DNA of 64,000 nucleotides from Turbatrix aceti (Eukaryota; Nematoda; Chromadorea; Rhabditida; Panagrolaimidae), in contig OZ017768.1 of assembly GCA_963969345.1 (NCBI GenBank), positions 7,402,718 to 7,466,717 of the forward strand, read 5' to 3'. Shown here in pieces: positions 1 through 10,380 of this stretch (the stretch's first letter is position 1; each line of letters starts with the position of its first letter). A program made the translations under genes and the position numbers. The notes under the pieces were generated by a model. That model had not been told where the DNA came from. It searched no databases and was given only the letters and a program-made list of their open reading frames with translations.

Positions 1-2214
1 TTCCGGTTATCAACGTCAACGATTACGACGTCCTTGCCATCGGTCAACCCGTTGACAAGAGCTGGATCAAGTCGACGTACGAATCTCAGGACCCCCAAAT
101 GGACATCATCGTTCGTCAGCAGGGATTTTCTGCCCGAACCCCTATGAAGCGCGAACCACCGCAGCCCACGCAATCGATGTCCACCGTGCCTCCGAAACGT
201 CCGGCCCCTGCCGCCACCACGCCTTCCCGGACCCAAACCGGTGGCCAGAGCCAGAATGTCGTCCCTCTCGTCTACCTCACGCCCTACGTCAACAAGTGGC
301 GCATCTGTGGAATCGTGTCCAACAAGGAGGACGTCAGGGAGGTGAAAAATCCCACCAAACAGCTGAGGGTCATGTCTTTTCACCTCACGGATAATGACAA
401 CAAGACGATCAAGCTCACGGCTTGGAATGAGGTCGCGGATGAACTCAATACCGTGGTTATGAACGATCAGTGCTACTACATCACCGGGGATGCCGGCTGC
501 ATCAGGAAGAAGAATGCGAGGTTCAATCCAACGGATCACGATTTTGAGATAACTCTCACGGCGAATTCTTTCGTAGGTTTTAAAAAAACTGGGGTTTTTT
601 AGATGTTTTTCGGAAAAAAACTGTAATTTGAAACTTTTTTTTATGATTTTGAGATTACTCTCAACGCGATTTTTTTGGGGGTAAAACATGAAAAATCCAA
701 AATGATTCTTGTATTTTTTCATGTTTTAAAAAAAAAGTGGGGTTTTCGGATTTTTTCGATGTATTTCGGAAAAAAACTGTTTTTTTACGTAACAATTCTT
801 GAAAATAACTTTTTTTTTATGATTTTGGGATTACTCTCAACCCGAATTTTTTGTAGGAAAGAAACTGGTTTTTTTTCAGAAAAAAATTTTTTTTTGAACA
901 TTTTTCATCTTTTTTTAGGTGGACATCTGTCTGGACCGCGAAGTTGTCGCTCCCAAGTTCCAGCTGCAGCGCTGGATGATCAAAGACGTCAACCCTGGCA
1001 TGTCCTTCGTCGACGTCCTCGCGGTCATCGACAAAGTCGGCGAACTCGAGCAACGGCACTCCAACAAACTCGGCGAGACCTTCAGCAAGCGGGACATCAC
1101 CCTCGTCGACGAATCATGCTCGTCTATCGCGCTCGTCCTCTGGCGTGAAAAAGCGGAATACTTCAACGCGACTGAAGGCGTCGTAGTCGGCATCAAGCAC
1201 GCGACTGTCAAAGAATTCAACGGAGGCGTCTCGCTATCCCCAATCTCGGTAACACAGATTGAACTCAACCCGGATCTACAGGATGCGATGCGGCTCTACA
1301 GCTGGTACGAGGAGCAGCGAGCGTCGGCGACGATTCAGTCGATGACGGCGACGAGCATGAATCAGTCAAACATCGAGCGGGACACGCGATCGCTGTCTGT
1401 GATCCATGAAACGGCAGCGGCGGAGAAGGCGACGTTTTATTTCTTCACAAATGCGATGATCCACGACGTCGCGAGGCGGGACAACATCACGTATCTCGCG
1501 TGCAACGTTTGCAACAAGAAGGTCCTCGATAGCGACGGCAATTACACCTGCGAAAAGTGCCAGCGGACTGTTGCACAGCCAAACTGCAGGTATAATTTTA
1601 CGCTTGCAATCACCGATGGAACGCAGTCGTTCTACGTGACTGCGTTCGACGAAGTAGCCAAGGAGATTCTCGGCTACACCGCGACCGAGATGAACAACTT
1701 CAAATTGACTAATGTGAGTTTTTTTTGGGGTTGGCGGCGTCAAAAGAACAAAAAGTAACAAAAACGTGCGTAAAAGGTGGAATAACGATATGTGAACAAA
1801 AAACGGGGGTAAACGTAATAAAGTAATGTTCACTGTACCGTAAACGTTATATCGTTACTTTTTTGAATTTTTTTCGTTGTGAGAACTAACAAAAACGCTA
1901 TCGTTTTCATTTGTTACGTTTTTTTGCGTTTTTTTGACGTTTTTTATCTCTTTTTTTTTGCATTTTTAGCCCACTTTTTACCGACAAATAGTCAACGATA
2001 TCCTCTTCAAATCCCTGACCTTCAAGCTACGAGCTTCATCCGAGGTTTATAACGTAAGTCCATGTTTTCACGCACAAGTTGCACCAACTAACGAAAAGTT
2101 ATTTTTTAGGATCAACAAAGAGCCAAGTTCACCGTTGCGTCGGTGAAACCAGTCATTGGAAGCGTCGCTGCTTCGATGCTCCAGCAAGCCATCAACGCCC
2201 TCGAATCTCTGTGA
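1..2214 (+). CDS. rpa-1: Replication protein A 70 kDa subunit, 3' part
   Basis: Large subunit of the single-strand DNA-binding complex used in replication and repair. The gene enters from the left edge; the reading frame is open from base 3. Exons: <1-572, 919-1713, 1970-2053, 2110-2214, all joined in phase 0, giving about 517 residues (human RPA1 is about 616, so roughly 100 N-terminal residues are missing). In order I see a Pro/Ser/Thr-rich linker, OB fold DBD-A (begins PLVYLTPYVNKWRICGIV), DBD-B (begins VDICLDREVV), and DBD-C with a C4 zinc ribbon (CNVC...CEKC, about residues 385-410 of this fragment). The C-terminal helix region (ILFKSLTFKLR) matches the RPA trimerisation end. Donors are GTAGGT, GTGAGT and GTAAGT; acceptors are T-rich plus TAG. 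The first intron contains duplicated copies of the exon end. Family assignment is firm. Confidence 0.93.
540..918 (+). repeat. Tandem copies of an exon end inside rpa-1 intron
   Basis: The last bases of the first exon plus the donor (from about 540) recur in degenerate form at about 645 and 821. Each copy starts GATTTTGAGAT or GATTTTGGGAT, followed by ACTCTCA and a C/A-rich stretch, then poly-T. The spacer also repeats: a GGGGTTTT...TTTCGGAAAAAAACTGT block occurs after the first and the second copy. The intron therefore seems to have grown by tandem duplication across the exon-intron junction (units of about 105 and 176 bp). Confidence 0.8.
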
Positions 2215-3114
2215 ACTGGATCTTGATTTTTTACCAAAGTCTGTACATTTTGTACATAACCGACTGATACCGAGTCTACGCGAAATTTTTGTTTATTTTT
2301 TAAGTGTCCTTCCTACCTCTACGGATTTTTATTATCTTTTTATAATGTTTTTTTTTGCAATTCTGGCATTAATGAATGTTTTTTTTACGTTGTCCCTAGG
2401 AGACGGCGTAGGATGGCATGTTTTGCACTTTTGCAGGGGTGTGATTTGATTACGCGAGGTCCAGCTCAACGGATGGGATTTTTGACACGTGAGAAGGTTT
2501 TTTTTGGAAAAAAAGCTAATCGAATACGATAAAATAAGTCCACTGAATTTTCACGCTGGGGTTGAGGAAAACAATCACTGAAACTCGAATGCGAAAAAAA
2601 AGCAAAAACAAGTGATGTTTCTGAAAAAATTGCGTTTTTGCTATATTTTAGAAAATTTTTGGCACGTTGTAGCTAAAAAACTACGGCAATTCCAAAGCCG
2701 GGAACCATATTGATGGACGTAATTTTTGATGGAGAATCCGAGAAAAATGTAAAAATATAGGGATATTTCCTTGAAAAACGCCGAAATTCACATTTCAAAA
2801 ATTTTCACAATGAAAACCTTTGTTTCGGCACTTTTCAAAGTAATAACCCTACATTTTAATATTTCTCTCAAATTCTCCATCAAAAATTACTTCAATCAAT
2901 ATGCATACCGGCTTTTGAAATGGCTTAGTTTTTTTAGCTACAACGTGCCAAAAAATACTCAAAATGTCAAAAACGCGATTTCCAGATCGACGAGGCCGCA
3001 AGTGAGGACCCTCTCCGCATGCTGCGCGCATTGATCATTCGACAATTTTTAGTGGTCGTTTTGTTGCAGCCTGGCCGCAAGCAACGAAGCAGTCAGCAAT
3101 CAACCGGCCAGCGA
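2215..3114. other. Intergenic region after rpa-1
   Basis: No gene is supported here. The first 400 bases are probably rpa-1 3' UTR and T-rich flank; I see no clear AATAAA near the stop. Most of the rest is the inverted-repeat element at about 2619-2988, followed by a short GC-rich stretch leading into the TATA box at 3115. Confidence 0.6.
2619..2988. mobile_element. Inverted-repeat element (MITE), family A copy 1
   Basis: The two halves are reverse complements with mismatches. The left arm reads GGCACGTTGTAGCTAAAAAA and the right arm ends with AGCTACAACGTGCC. Inside, TTGATGGAGAATCCGAGAAA pairs with a CTCAAATTCTCCATCAAAAA type block. The outer ends are AAATTGCGTTTTT and AAAAACGCGATTT. There is no coding potential. 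The same element occurs at about 11827-12169 and 15960-16303, both inside introns. Target-site duplication not resolved. Confidence 0.8.
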
Positions 3115-3121
3115 GTATATA
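3115..3121 (+). promoter_or_regulatory. TATA box, probable mig-2 promoter
   Basis: TATATAAATT follows a GC-rich stretch (3060-3112). A start site would fall near 3145. A possible non-coding first exon could use a donor near 3238 and join at the acceptor CTTTTTTAG ending about 4220, just upstream of the mig-2 ATG. This connection is inference. Confidence 0.45.
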
Positions 3122-4327
3122 AATTTAGATGAGTCAGTTATTTAGCTGTGGTTTGTAATAGTGTGCAATTCGCGATTTGAGTCGAGTGTAGTACGTCATT
3201 TATTATCACAACAGCTTGGATTGCGCCCATCTTCCAAGTGACTCACCTTTCTTTTTGTCTCCTCTATTTTTTCACTTGTCGAACATCAGAAAAAAAAAAG
3301 TTTACAGAGTTTCAGAACCGTCTGTTGCGCCTGTTGTCTTGTGGAATGAGTGCACAGCGGTGGCGGTGACGGTGGCGGTGGCGCCACTACCGCGGTCCGG
3401 TCCGGTCGTCGTATCTCCTCTCTTTTTTTTGCCGCTTGACTGCTTTGAGTGACGCCTTCCGCGATTGATGAGGCGTCTCGTCTCACTGCTTCCCGGATTG
3501 AATTTATTTATGTGGAGCTATGTTTGTTGCCCATTCGCGCACCCCAAAAACTATCGATTGTCCAGTCGAGCCAGCGATGGTCCGTCCGGACGGGATCCGG
3601 TGGATGAGGCGTCAAAAAAAAAAGGTGGATAACACTTTTTGACGGTTAATGAATGAAAAAAGGTGATTTATTTACCCTCCATCGAATCCTGCCCTGCCCT
3701 GTCTTACGTCGAAAAAAGTGCTTACGATTGATTGTGCCTCAAAAAAGTAACATTTCATTGTCCGCGAAAAGAGGATATTTATGTTACTTTTTTTCTTCGT
3801 TCGCGGAGTAATAAAACAAAACACGATCCGGTGGACGTAACATTAGCATGATTGATTTGTTACTCTTCCGTGTACGATCAAAATAATCGTTATTTTTTTC
3901 CTGGCAACCGTGTTCTATTTTTTTAGTCGTTAATTTTAACTGTATGCCGTTCTCGTGCCTTTTCGATAATAATCGATGTTTTTCTCCTCCCTGGTCATCT
4001 TGCACGCGTTTTTATTACCCCGCGGATTGACCAACAGCTGGTAGTCGCGGGGCGATGACTGACTGGCTCGCATTTTGTGCGCGATTTATGGACTTGACAA
4101 AACTGACACGAACGTTTGTTTTTAACTCTGCCACAAATCGGGAGTTGGTTTTGCGAGAACGAAAGCGAATTTTTCTTTTGATTTGTGACTTTAATTTTTC
4201 TATGTATGCAACTTTTTTAGGGCATAACCAAAAAACCGGAGATCGCCGGGTGGTGAGGTCTGTTGCACGCGTGCCAGACAGTCAAATCAAGTCAGTAAAG
4301 TCAGTCATCAGCCTAAACTAGTCAGTC
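3122..4327. other. mig-2 leader and possible 5' UTR intron
   Basis: No protein gene is supported. A GC-rich patch at about 3340-3420 contains GGTGGCGGTGACGGTGGCGG-type triplet repeats and a GGCGCCA site. An acceptor-like CTTTTTTAG at about 4212-4220 precedes a leader of about 107 bases with repeated AGTCAGT motifs directly before the ATG at 4328. Confidence 0.4.
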
Positions 4328-5094
4328 ATGTCGTCTCCCTCAAGGCAGATCAAATGCGTCGTCGTCGGTGACGGTACCGTCGGTAAGACTTGTATGCTCA
4401 TCTCACACACTACCGATTCATTTCCTCGAGAATACGTGCCCACAGTGTAGGTTTTGGGAATCAAAATTTTGCATTTCATATTTTTTTTTCAGATTTGACA
4501 ACTATTCAGCGCCCATGACTGTCGACGGACAATTCGTAAACCTAGGATTGTGGGATACAGCTGGTCAGGTACGTTTTTAAAAAATTTTTGAAAACTGGTA
4601 GTCAAATTGTATTTTTTTTTTGAAAACTGGTCAAATTATCTTTTTCTGGAGCCTATCCGTTTTTATACCCGCCCAAATTTTATGACTTTTATTTTTTCTA
4701 GGAAGATTACGACAGATTACGTCCCCTGAGCTACCCATCAACAGACATCTTTGTTCTCTGCTTCAGCGTCGTATCCCCAGTATCCTTCGACAACATCACA
4801 TCAAAATGGATACCCGAAATCAGGAAATGTTGTCCCGAAGCCCCAATCCTACTCGTAGGCACGAAAATCGATCTTCGCACAGACCCCAATACATTGAACC
4901 AGCTTCAAGTCGACGGCAAAACCCCCCTGGCAAAGGCAGCAGGTGCCAAGCTTGCCAAGAAGATCAAAGCCATCCGGTACATGGAATGCAGCGCGTTGAC
5001 GCAGGAAGGCCTCAAGGATGTCTTTATCGAAGCCGTACGCGCTGTAATTTCACCAAAGCCTCAAAAAACGAAAAAATCATGCGCCATACTTTGA
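4328..5094 (+). CDS. mig-2: Rho/Rac family GTPase MIG-2
   Basis: Small GTPase of the Rac-like MIG-2/Mtl branch; in nematodes it guides cell migration and axon outgrowth through actin. Exons: 4328-4446, 4493-4568, 4702-5094, giving 195 residues, the usual length. The N-terminus [16 protein letters not shown] is characteristic of nematode MIG-2. Visible motifs: P-loop GDGTVGKT (residues 12-19), switch I EYVPTVFDNYSA, switch [16 protein letters not shown], the nucleotide-binding TKID, ECSAL, a basic tail KPQKTKK and CAAX box CAIL. The final Leu predicts geranylgeranylation and membrane anchoring. Residue 24 is His where Rac proteins usually have Tyr (ISYTT becomes ISHTT). Splices are clean GT-AG. 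Confidence 0.95.
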
Positions 5095-5415
5095 AAAAAA
5101 ACTATGCTACCTAATTTTCCAATTCACACACACGCTAACACGATTCAGGTCACAGCCCTGCCTTATCCCACCTTCTCCCCCCGCATCGAGGCCCTAATCA
5201 TCTCTAACTTATTTGCAGTAAGTTTTAATCTTACCTTATCCGACAGGTTTCCCAACCCGTTGGGTGTATTTCACAACTTTGTTACACATACATACACTTT
5301 GATGATGCCAAATTTATGAATTTGTCAAGAGAGAGCAATGAATGAACGATTATGAACGAGATATGGCACGTAAGAAACAAAATTTAGGAGAAAATGGAAG
5401 GAAATCATGAGACAA
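5095..5415. other. mig-2 3' flank
   Basis: Probable 3' UTR and spacer. No coding or repeat structure is seen before the tandem block that follows, and no canonical AATAAA is obvious. Confidence 0.4.
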
Positions 5416-5690
5416 TAACTTTTTATTACGATATTTTCTGTTAACCAACTTGTAACTTTTTATGAGAATCTTGCAGCGAAAAAAAAGATCTGACTTTGAG
5501 CAGTTTTTCAGTGTTACTTTTTTACGATATTTCTTGTTACAGTTTGTTACTTTTTATTTCGGTCTCGACACGAAAAAAGTTGAACTTTGACAATTTTTCA
5601 ATGATGCTTTTTTACGGTACTAATGCAATAGTTTGTTACTATTTGTGCGGTTCTTGAAGCGAAAAGGTTGCCAAATTGCATCTGTCGGAC
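5416..5690 (+). repeat. Degenerate tandem repeat, about 95 bp unit, 3 units
   Basis: Three successive units share the order TTTTTACGATATTT (or ACGGTACTAA), TTGTTACTTTTTAT, a TTC-TTG/CTCG-GCGAAAA step and TTTGACAATTTTTCA. Starts are about 5416, 5515 and 5606. It lies between mig-2 and the promoter of the phosphatase gene. Confidence 0.6.
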
Positions 5691-5760
5691 GGCATTTTCA
5701 GCCCCAACTTCTGAGTTTTGCATAGAATAGACAAGAATGATATGGAGATGTGCGGCAGAG

Positions 5761-5767
5761 TATAAAA
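5761..5767 (+). promoter_or_regulatory. TATA box of the phosphatase gene
   Basis: GAGTATAAAAAGACGG lies about 205 bases upstream of the ATG at 5968, with no splice acceptor needed between them. A start site near 5790 would give a leader of about 180 bases. Confidence 0.55.
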
Positions 5768-5967
5768 AGACGGCATGGCATGCGATCCCTTCATTCTGCT
5801 GGCCGAATCGCTGCGTCTACAGTGATACGCGTCCGCCCGTCCCGTGTGTTGTGTTTGGACTGACTGACTATCCCCCCAACTCGTCTGATTTGTACGGTAT
5901 CCGGACGTTTCGTTTTTTTTGTCTTCTTATCCGGCTTCTGTCACCGGAACCACGTTACTCCTAAACC

Positions 5968-7009
5968 ATGGGTTCCGTCGACATTGACAGCATGATTGCT
6001 CGCCTGCTCAACGTCGGCATGGCAGGCGGACGCCTCACGACCCAGGTAAGTCACCTGAACTATCTACCTGAATGGTCAGGTGAATTATACATTTTTTTTC
6101 AGGTCGGCGAGCAGGAACTCCAGTCGCTATGCCAGATGGCGAAGGAGATATTCATGGCACAATCCTCGCTCATAGAGGTCGAGCCACCGGTCGTCGTCTG
6201 CGGCGACATCCATGGGCAGTACTCCGACTTGCTGCGCGTCTTCGACAAGAACGGTTTTCCACCCGAGTCAAACTACCTCTTTCTCGGTGACTACGTCGAT
6301 CGCGGACGCCAGAACATCGAGACTATCTGTCTCATGTTTTCCTACAAAATCAAGTATCCCGAAAATTTTTTCATGCTTCGCGGCAACCACGAGTGCCCGG
6401 CCATCAACCGGGTCTACGGATTCTACGAGGAGTGCAATCGTCGTTACAAGAGCCTTCGTCTGTGGAACTGCTTCCAGGACACGTTCAATTGGATGCCTCT
6501 CTGCGGCCTCATCGGTGGCAAGATCCTGTGCATGCACGGTGGACTCTCGCCCCAGCTGGGCTCTCTCGACCAGCTTCGCACCCTCCCCCGACCCCAGGAC
6601 CCTCCGAACCCATCGATCGGCATCGACCTTCTCTGGGCCGATCCCGATCAATGGGCCAAGGGCTGGCAGGCTAATACCCGTGGTGTGAGTTATGTCTTCG
6701 GTCAGGATGTCGTTGTCGACGCGTGCACCCGCCTCGACATCGATCTCGTCGCCCGTGCCCATCAGGTCGTCCAGGATGGCTACGAGTTCTTCGCTAACCG
6801 ACGTTTGGTTACCATCTTCTCGGCACCCCACTATTGCGGTTGGTTTTTTTTTATTGTTGTTGTTTTTATTGTTTTCACGAAATTGTTCCATTTTTCCAGG
6901 CCAATTCGACAACGCTGCAGCAACGATGGCGATCGCCGACGATCTGTCGTGCTCGTTCGCCGTCTATCGCCCTACCGCCAAAGCTGTTCGTCTCGCGATG
7001 AAGAGCTAG
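5968..7009 (+). CDS. PP1-type Ser/Thr phosphatase catalytic subunit
   Basis: Metal-dependent protein phosphatase of the PPP family, PP1 branch; nematodes have many such genes, several sperm-specific. Exons: 5968-6045, 6103-6838, 6900-7009, giving 307 residues (human PP1 about 330). Catalytic motifs are intact: [45 protein letters not shown] and SAPHYCG (usual PP1: SAPNYCG, so Asn to His). The end [10 protein letters not shown]...CSF matches the PP1 C-lobe. The ATG is in context AAACCATGG. The annotated stop is TAG at 7007-7009, but the frame then stays open to 7390 (see next entry). PP1 versus a diverged nematode PP1-like subgroup cannot be separated by eye. Confidence 0.92.
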
Positions 7010-7390
7010 GAAATCGCCTGGCGGCCCCTTCTGCCGAAACCGGAAGCGAAGCCTGCTGGTGCCATAGCCAAAATGTTTCGTCGGGTAACGCGTGAGGTGC
7101 CGTCGATCGGCGCCGGGCGCCGATCCTGTAAGATACAACCAACCCCTTTGGTCTCCATGCCTGCCAATAATCCTCGAGTTGCAACACGTGCATTGCCTGC
7201 TAATGCTCCGAACACCAAGTCAGGAGCTGCTACAACCACCAAGCCTGCAACTGCTACGACCTCTACTACCACCCCTTCGTCCCGTCAAAATAATTCTAAC
7301 TCCTCGTTCCGTACCCCTGACAATCCCGCTGGCAATCTGGGTGCCCGTACCTCTAAGGATGACTCTTGCTACTACCCCGTGAACAAATAA
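7010..7390 (+). other. In-frame open extension after the PP1 stop
   Basis: Directly after the TAG at 7007-7009, in the same frame as the last phosphatase exon, 126 sense codons run to a TAA at 7388-7390. The predicted tail begins with a basic Pro-rich part ([16 protein letters not shown]) and ends in a Thr/Ala/Ser/Asn-rich stretch followed by CYYPVNK. Third positions are C/T-rich as in the real exons. It could be a C-terminal tail reached by stop readthrough, an ancestral tail cut off by a recent nonsense change, or a sequencing error in the stop. A separate small ORF from the ATG at 7073 is less likely. The AATAAA at 7389 overlaps the TAA, so the mRNA ends just after this tail. Confidence 0.55.
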
Positions 7391-7394
7391 TAAA
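7389..7394 (+). terminator. Polyadenylation signal AATAAA
   Basis: Overlaps the TAA that closes the extended phosphatase frame and is followed by a C/T-rich stretch and poly-T. Confidence 0.6.
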
Positions 7395-8216
7395 GTCTGG
7401 TTCCCCCCCTAGAATTTTTTTTCTTCGATTAAATTTTTCACAGCGAAAAAGATTTATTTTCTGTGAAGTGTAAAAAATGTTCGTTCTCAAGAGGTGACAC
7501 TTGACGAAACAACATCGACATGCCCTCCTCCCCCTTTTTGTGCCGTTGAGCAGAATTTCGGAAATTGGGGTTCGTGGAAGACAAAAGAGCACAGCGTGGC
7601 GCAATCGATTACGTCGTCCGACGGCTGCTAACTAAGAGGAGGAGCCAGGCAACAACTTGCTTCTGATAGAAGAACAACAAAACAATTTTTTGAGGAGAGA
7701 AAAAAACAGGTTTCGATTTCGTTGTTTTTGTTACTTTTGGCCACGTTTTACACGTTTTGGTTGGTTTGAGGTAATTGATTTTGGTCGGTTGTATTATAAA
7801 ATTTGGGGCAGGTCCAAAGTCATTTTTTTCCGAAAGAAAATTGACCACAATTTCCTCGACTAATTTTTTTGGCGCCTCTAAACCTTTTTTACACACTCCC
7901 TCCCCCGACGCTACCTATTAGGGACGTGAAAAAAAAAACTTTGATTTGTTAACCCATGCGCATTCCATCCAGGTGGACGGACGTCAGCGGTTGCATCAGA
8001 TGAACTTGTTGTCAATTTTCAATTTTCACCTGATTGACGTAATTTGGAACCATTCAACCACGTACTTGACGTGGTTTGGCCTGTCTGAACGGGTACGAAG
8101 AGGGGGAGAAGGTTGACTGATTCGAGTTGGTCTGTCTTCCAGGTGATCACGTCATCCGGGAAGACAGACATCTGATTCCTATATAATATACGGGGGTTGT
8201 TCACCTGCCCGTGTTT
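7395..8216. other. Intergenic region with small hairpins
   Basis: No gene is supported. One compact hairpin, GTCTGTCTTCC...GGAAGACAGAC, lies at about 8132-8170. The remainder is unremarkable AT-rich sequence. Confidence 0.4.
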
Positions 8217-8520
8217 TTCGATCATACGTGTTTTGGCATCGTATACCCTATAGGGTACGTGTATGTGTATGTTAGGTGTATTCGTCCCCGGAAACAACGC
8301 GTGTGGTTATTGATAAGAATTCCACACGCAACGTTTCCGGGGACAAATAGTACACCACGTACACGTACCCTACGATGCCAAAAAACGTACTTATGATCAA
8401 CAGGTGTACATAATAAAGGGTCCCTGATGGAAGCCACTGTTTAGTATCAAAAACAGTGGCTCCTAACACGGACCCTTACATTCCCGATTTTTAGTCGTTT
8501 CCAATCGGGAACTAAATAAT
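8217..8520. repeat. Cluster of nested inverted repeats
   Basis: Arms of about 80 bases (GATCATACGTGTTTTGGCATCGTA versus its imperfect complement ending ATGATCAAC) pair over 8217-8403, with GTCCCCGGAAAC/GTTTCCGGGGAC inside and a GCGTGTGG/CCACACGC tip. It is followed by a second hairpin, GGAAGCCACTGTTT...AAACAGTGGCTCC (8428-8463), and a third, TTCCCGATT...AATCGGGAA (8482-8511). Non-coding; likely a decayed foldback element or stacked MITEs. Confidence 0.65.
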
Positions 8521-8799
8521 TAGAAAGGCACCGTTTATTGTTTCCCTTTGTTCAGATGCGCACCAAACGTGACAAAAATGGTTGCTCTTGATTTAACGAG
8601 TTGTGTTGTGATTGGTTTTAAAAGAAGCCGCGTGTGCTCCCGTTCCACACGAATCGACGCCGACCCGGGTTGCGCATGTACGTTGATCTAAGCCCTCCTT
8701 CGCGTGCCTCTCTGTGTTTGTGGCGGTCACATTTTAATGTTAAAACAGCCCGAGTTCTCATTACCATTACCATCTAGTGGTCCGGTCCAGAGAGGGGGC
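8521..8799. other. Intergenic spacer
   Basis: No gene, promoter or repeat that I can support. Confidence 0.4.
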
Positions 8800-9203
8800 G
8801 TTGATTGCATTTGCTGGCTGGGTATGTATTTATCACAGGACCAAAGGGTATGGGTAATTTTTGATGGTATAAAACTGTTCGACGGACAATAAAAGATCCT
8901 GTTTGGGTGCCCTCTAGCCTTTTGGTGTCCGCGCATGTGGGACATGACGTGTGCGCGCGTAGTTTGACCGGGTCGGGCTCTGTTTTACCCTGTTTTTGGA
9001 GCCAAAATGCTTCAAAAAAAGAGTAAAACAGAACTCGGACCGTTCAAACTACACGCGTAGACGCTCATGTCACGCATGCGCGAACACCAGAGCTGGAAGA
9101 CACCCTAATAGGATCTGATGTTGTCCGTCGAAAAATTTTATACCACCAAAAAGTACCCATGTCTTTTGGTCCCGTGATACCTACCTATCAAGCGCAATCA
9201 ACA
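8800..9203. mobile_element. Foldback element upstream of the TPM gene
   Basis: Arms of about 200 bases face each other around a centre near 9003. The outer end TTGATTGC pairs with GCAATCAA. Other paired blocks are CACAGGACCAAA/TTTGGTCCCGTG, GTTCGACGGACAA/TTGTCCGTCGAAA, and GTTTTACCCTGTTTTTGG/AAAAAGAGTAAAAC. It ends about 50 bases before the probable leader splice site of the next gene, so it occupies the proximal promoter position. Confidence 0.8.
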
Positions 9204-9244
9204 TCCTTCAAATTCATGTAATTTCTCATTTTTGAAAACAAATA

Positions 9245-9251
9245 TTTTCAG
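9245..9251 (+). promoter_or_regulatory. Probable trans-splice acceptor
   Basis: ATTTTCAG followed by AA and the ATG at 9254. There is no nearby upstream coding exon or donor that would use it, so spliced-leader addition is the simplest reading. This is inference from nematode practice. Confidence 0.55.
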
Positions 9252-9253
9252 AA

Positions 9254-10013
9254 ATGATTGTATACACACTTTCATCACTGGTAGTGCTCCTATCAATAGC
9301 CACGGTCCTCGTCTCGGGAGAAGAGTACACAGCGGATACCTACCCGAACCCGACGAAGCCAGAGAACTCGGCAGAATGCAACATGCGTTCGGTTTCGCAG
9401 GTTTGCGATCCTGACCAGGTGCTTTCCGAGAGCTCGCGGTACCGCCTCAACGCCGCGCTCCACAAAATGATCCATCGAACGGAAAAAGTTCATGGCAATG
9501 AATGCGATCGACGTGGCTTCGAGCCGCTGCTGCTCATCGCGCAGGAAGGCAGCCAAGCGCTCGCCGACGAGATCAACACTCTCTGGAACCTCGATGGTCA
9601 CTGTACCAAGTCGGTCATCTTTTTCCTGAGCTCTCTGGAACATCAACTGTACTACTCTTCCGAGTCTGGCACTGGATTTGGTTGGTTTTGGGGTTTGGCC
9701 TAAAAATGATGTAAAATTCGAGTTTTCAGATCAAGCTGATTTCATTGCTGTGCGCACGGGCCAGGAACACTACATGGCAGAGAGCAACTACACCTACGCT
9801 CTCGCGAACATCTTCAAGCAGATTGGAGGGGCACAGAATATACAGCTCGCCGACGATGAAACTGTCGAACACTACCACGAAACAACTACCAAAAAAAGCG
9901 CTGTTGTCAACGCTGCATCGACTTTTGGCAGCGCGAGGACATGGCCGACAGCTGTTGGCTTTGCCGGGATTATCGCGCTCGTTCAGTCATCGCTCTTCTT
10001 GCTCATCAGATGA
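9254..10013 (+). CDS. TPM-domain single-pass membrane protein, MOLO-1-like
   Basis: Exons 9254-9680 and 9730-10013 join in phase 1, giving 236 residues. Residues 1-22 form a signal peptide (MIVYTLSSLVVLLSIATVLV). The body begins CDPDQVLSESSRYRLNAAL and continues with LLLIAQEG...ALADEINTLWNL and SVIFFLSSLEHQLYYSSESG, the pattern of an extracellular TPM domain. A C-terminal hydrophobic segment (TWPTAVGFAGIIALVQSSLF) is either a transmembrane anchor or a lipid-anchor signal. In C. elegans the related protein MOLO-1 is an auxiliary subunit of the levamisole-sensitive acetylcholine receptor; whether this one does that job is inference. AATAAA lies at about 10091. The next gene starts 290 bases after it, so the two may form an operon. 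Confidence 0.7.
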
Positions 10014-10380
10014 ACTCACGCCAGGAATCCTCAAAAACACCCACAGCCTTTGTTTTGACCACATTTTTGTCTAAAAATCATGCATCTTACAATAAACTGG
10101 AATTTTCAATGACTAGAGGAATCAAAAACCTAATTGAAAAACAAAAAAAACGGAAAGAAACAACAAAATCTCGAAAAACCACAGAACTCTCAAAAAACCG
10201 TACAATTTTCAAGTTTGTAACAAAAGTTATTTTCTAAGGTTCTCAGCACGAACAAAAAACGCCTTGCAAAAACGCGCGTTATCCGTTGTTTTTATTTGCC
10301 GCTTTTCGCGTGTCCATTCTTCCTAGGATCTTGCGAGATTCTTTTCTTCATTTACATCTAATTCGGTGCCAGAATTCGCT

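Noticed and set aside
3216..3486. Small ORFs around the GC patch upstream of mig-2
   Set aside because: Encoded peptides are low-complexity and overlap on both strands; the patch fits a leader or promoter better.
6268..6912. 214-codon open frame on - inside the PP1 gene
   Set aside because: It is the antisense shadow of a GC-rich conserved exon; the + frame carries all catalytic motifs.
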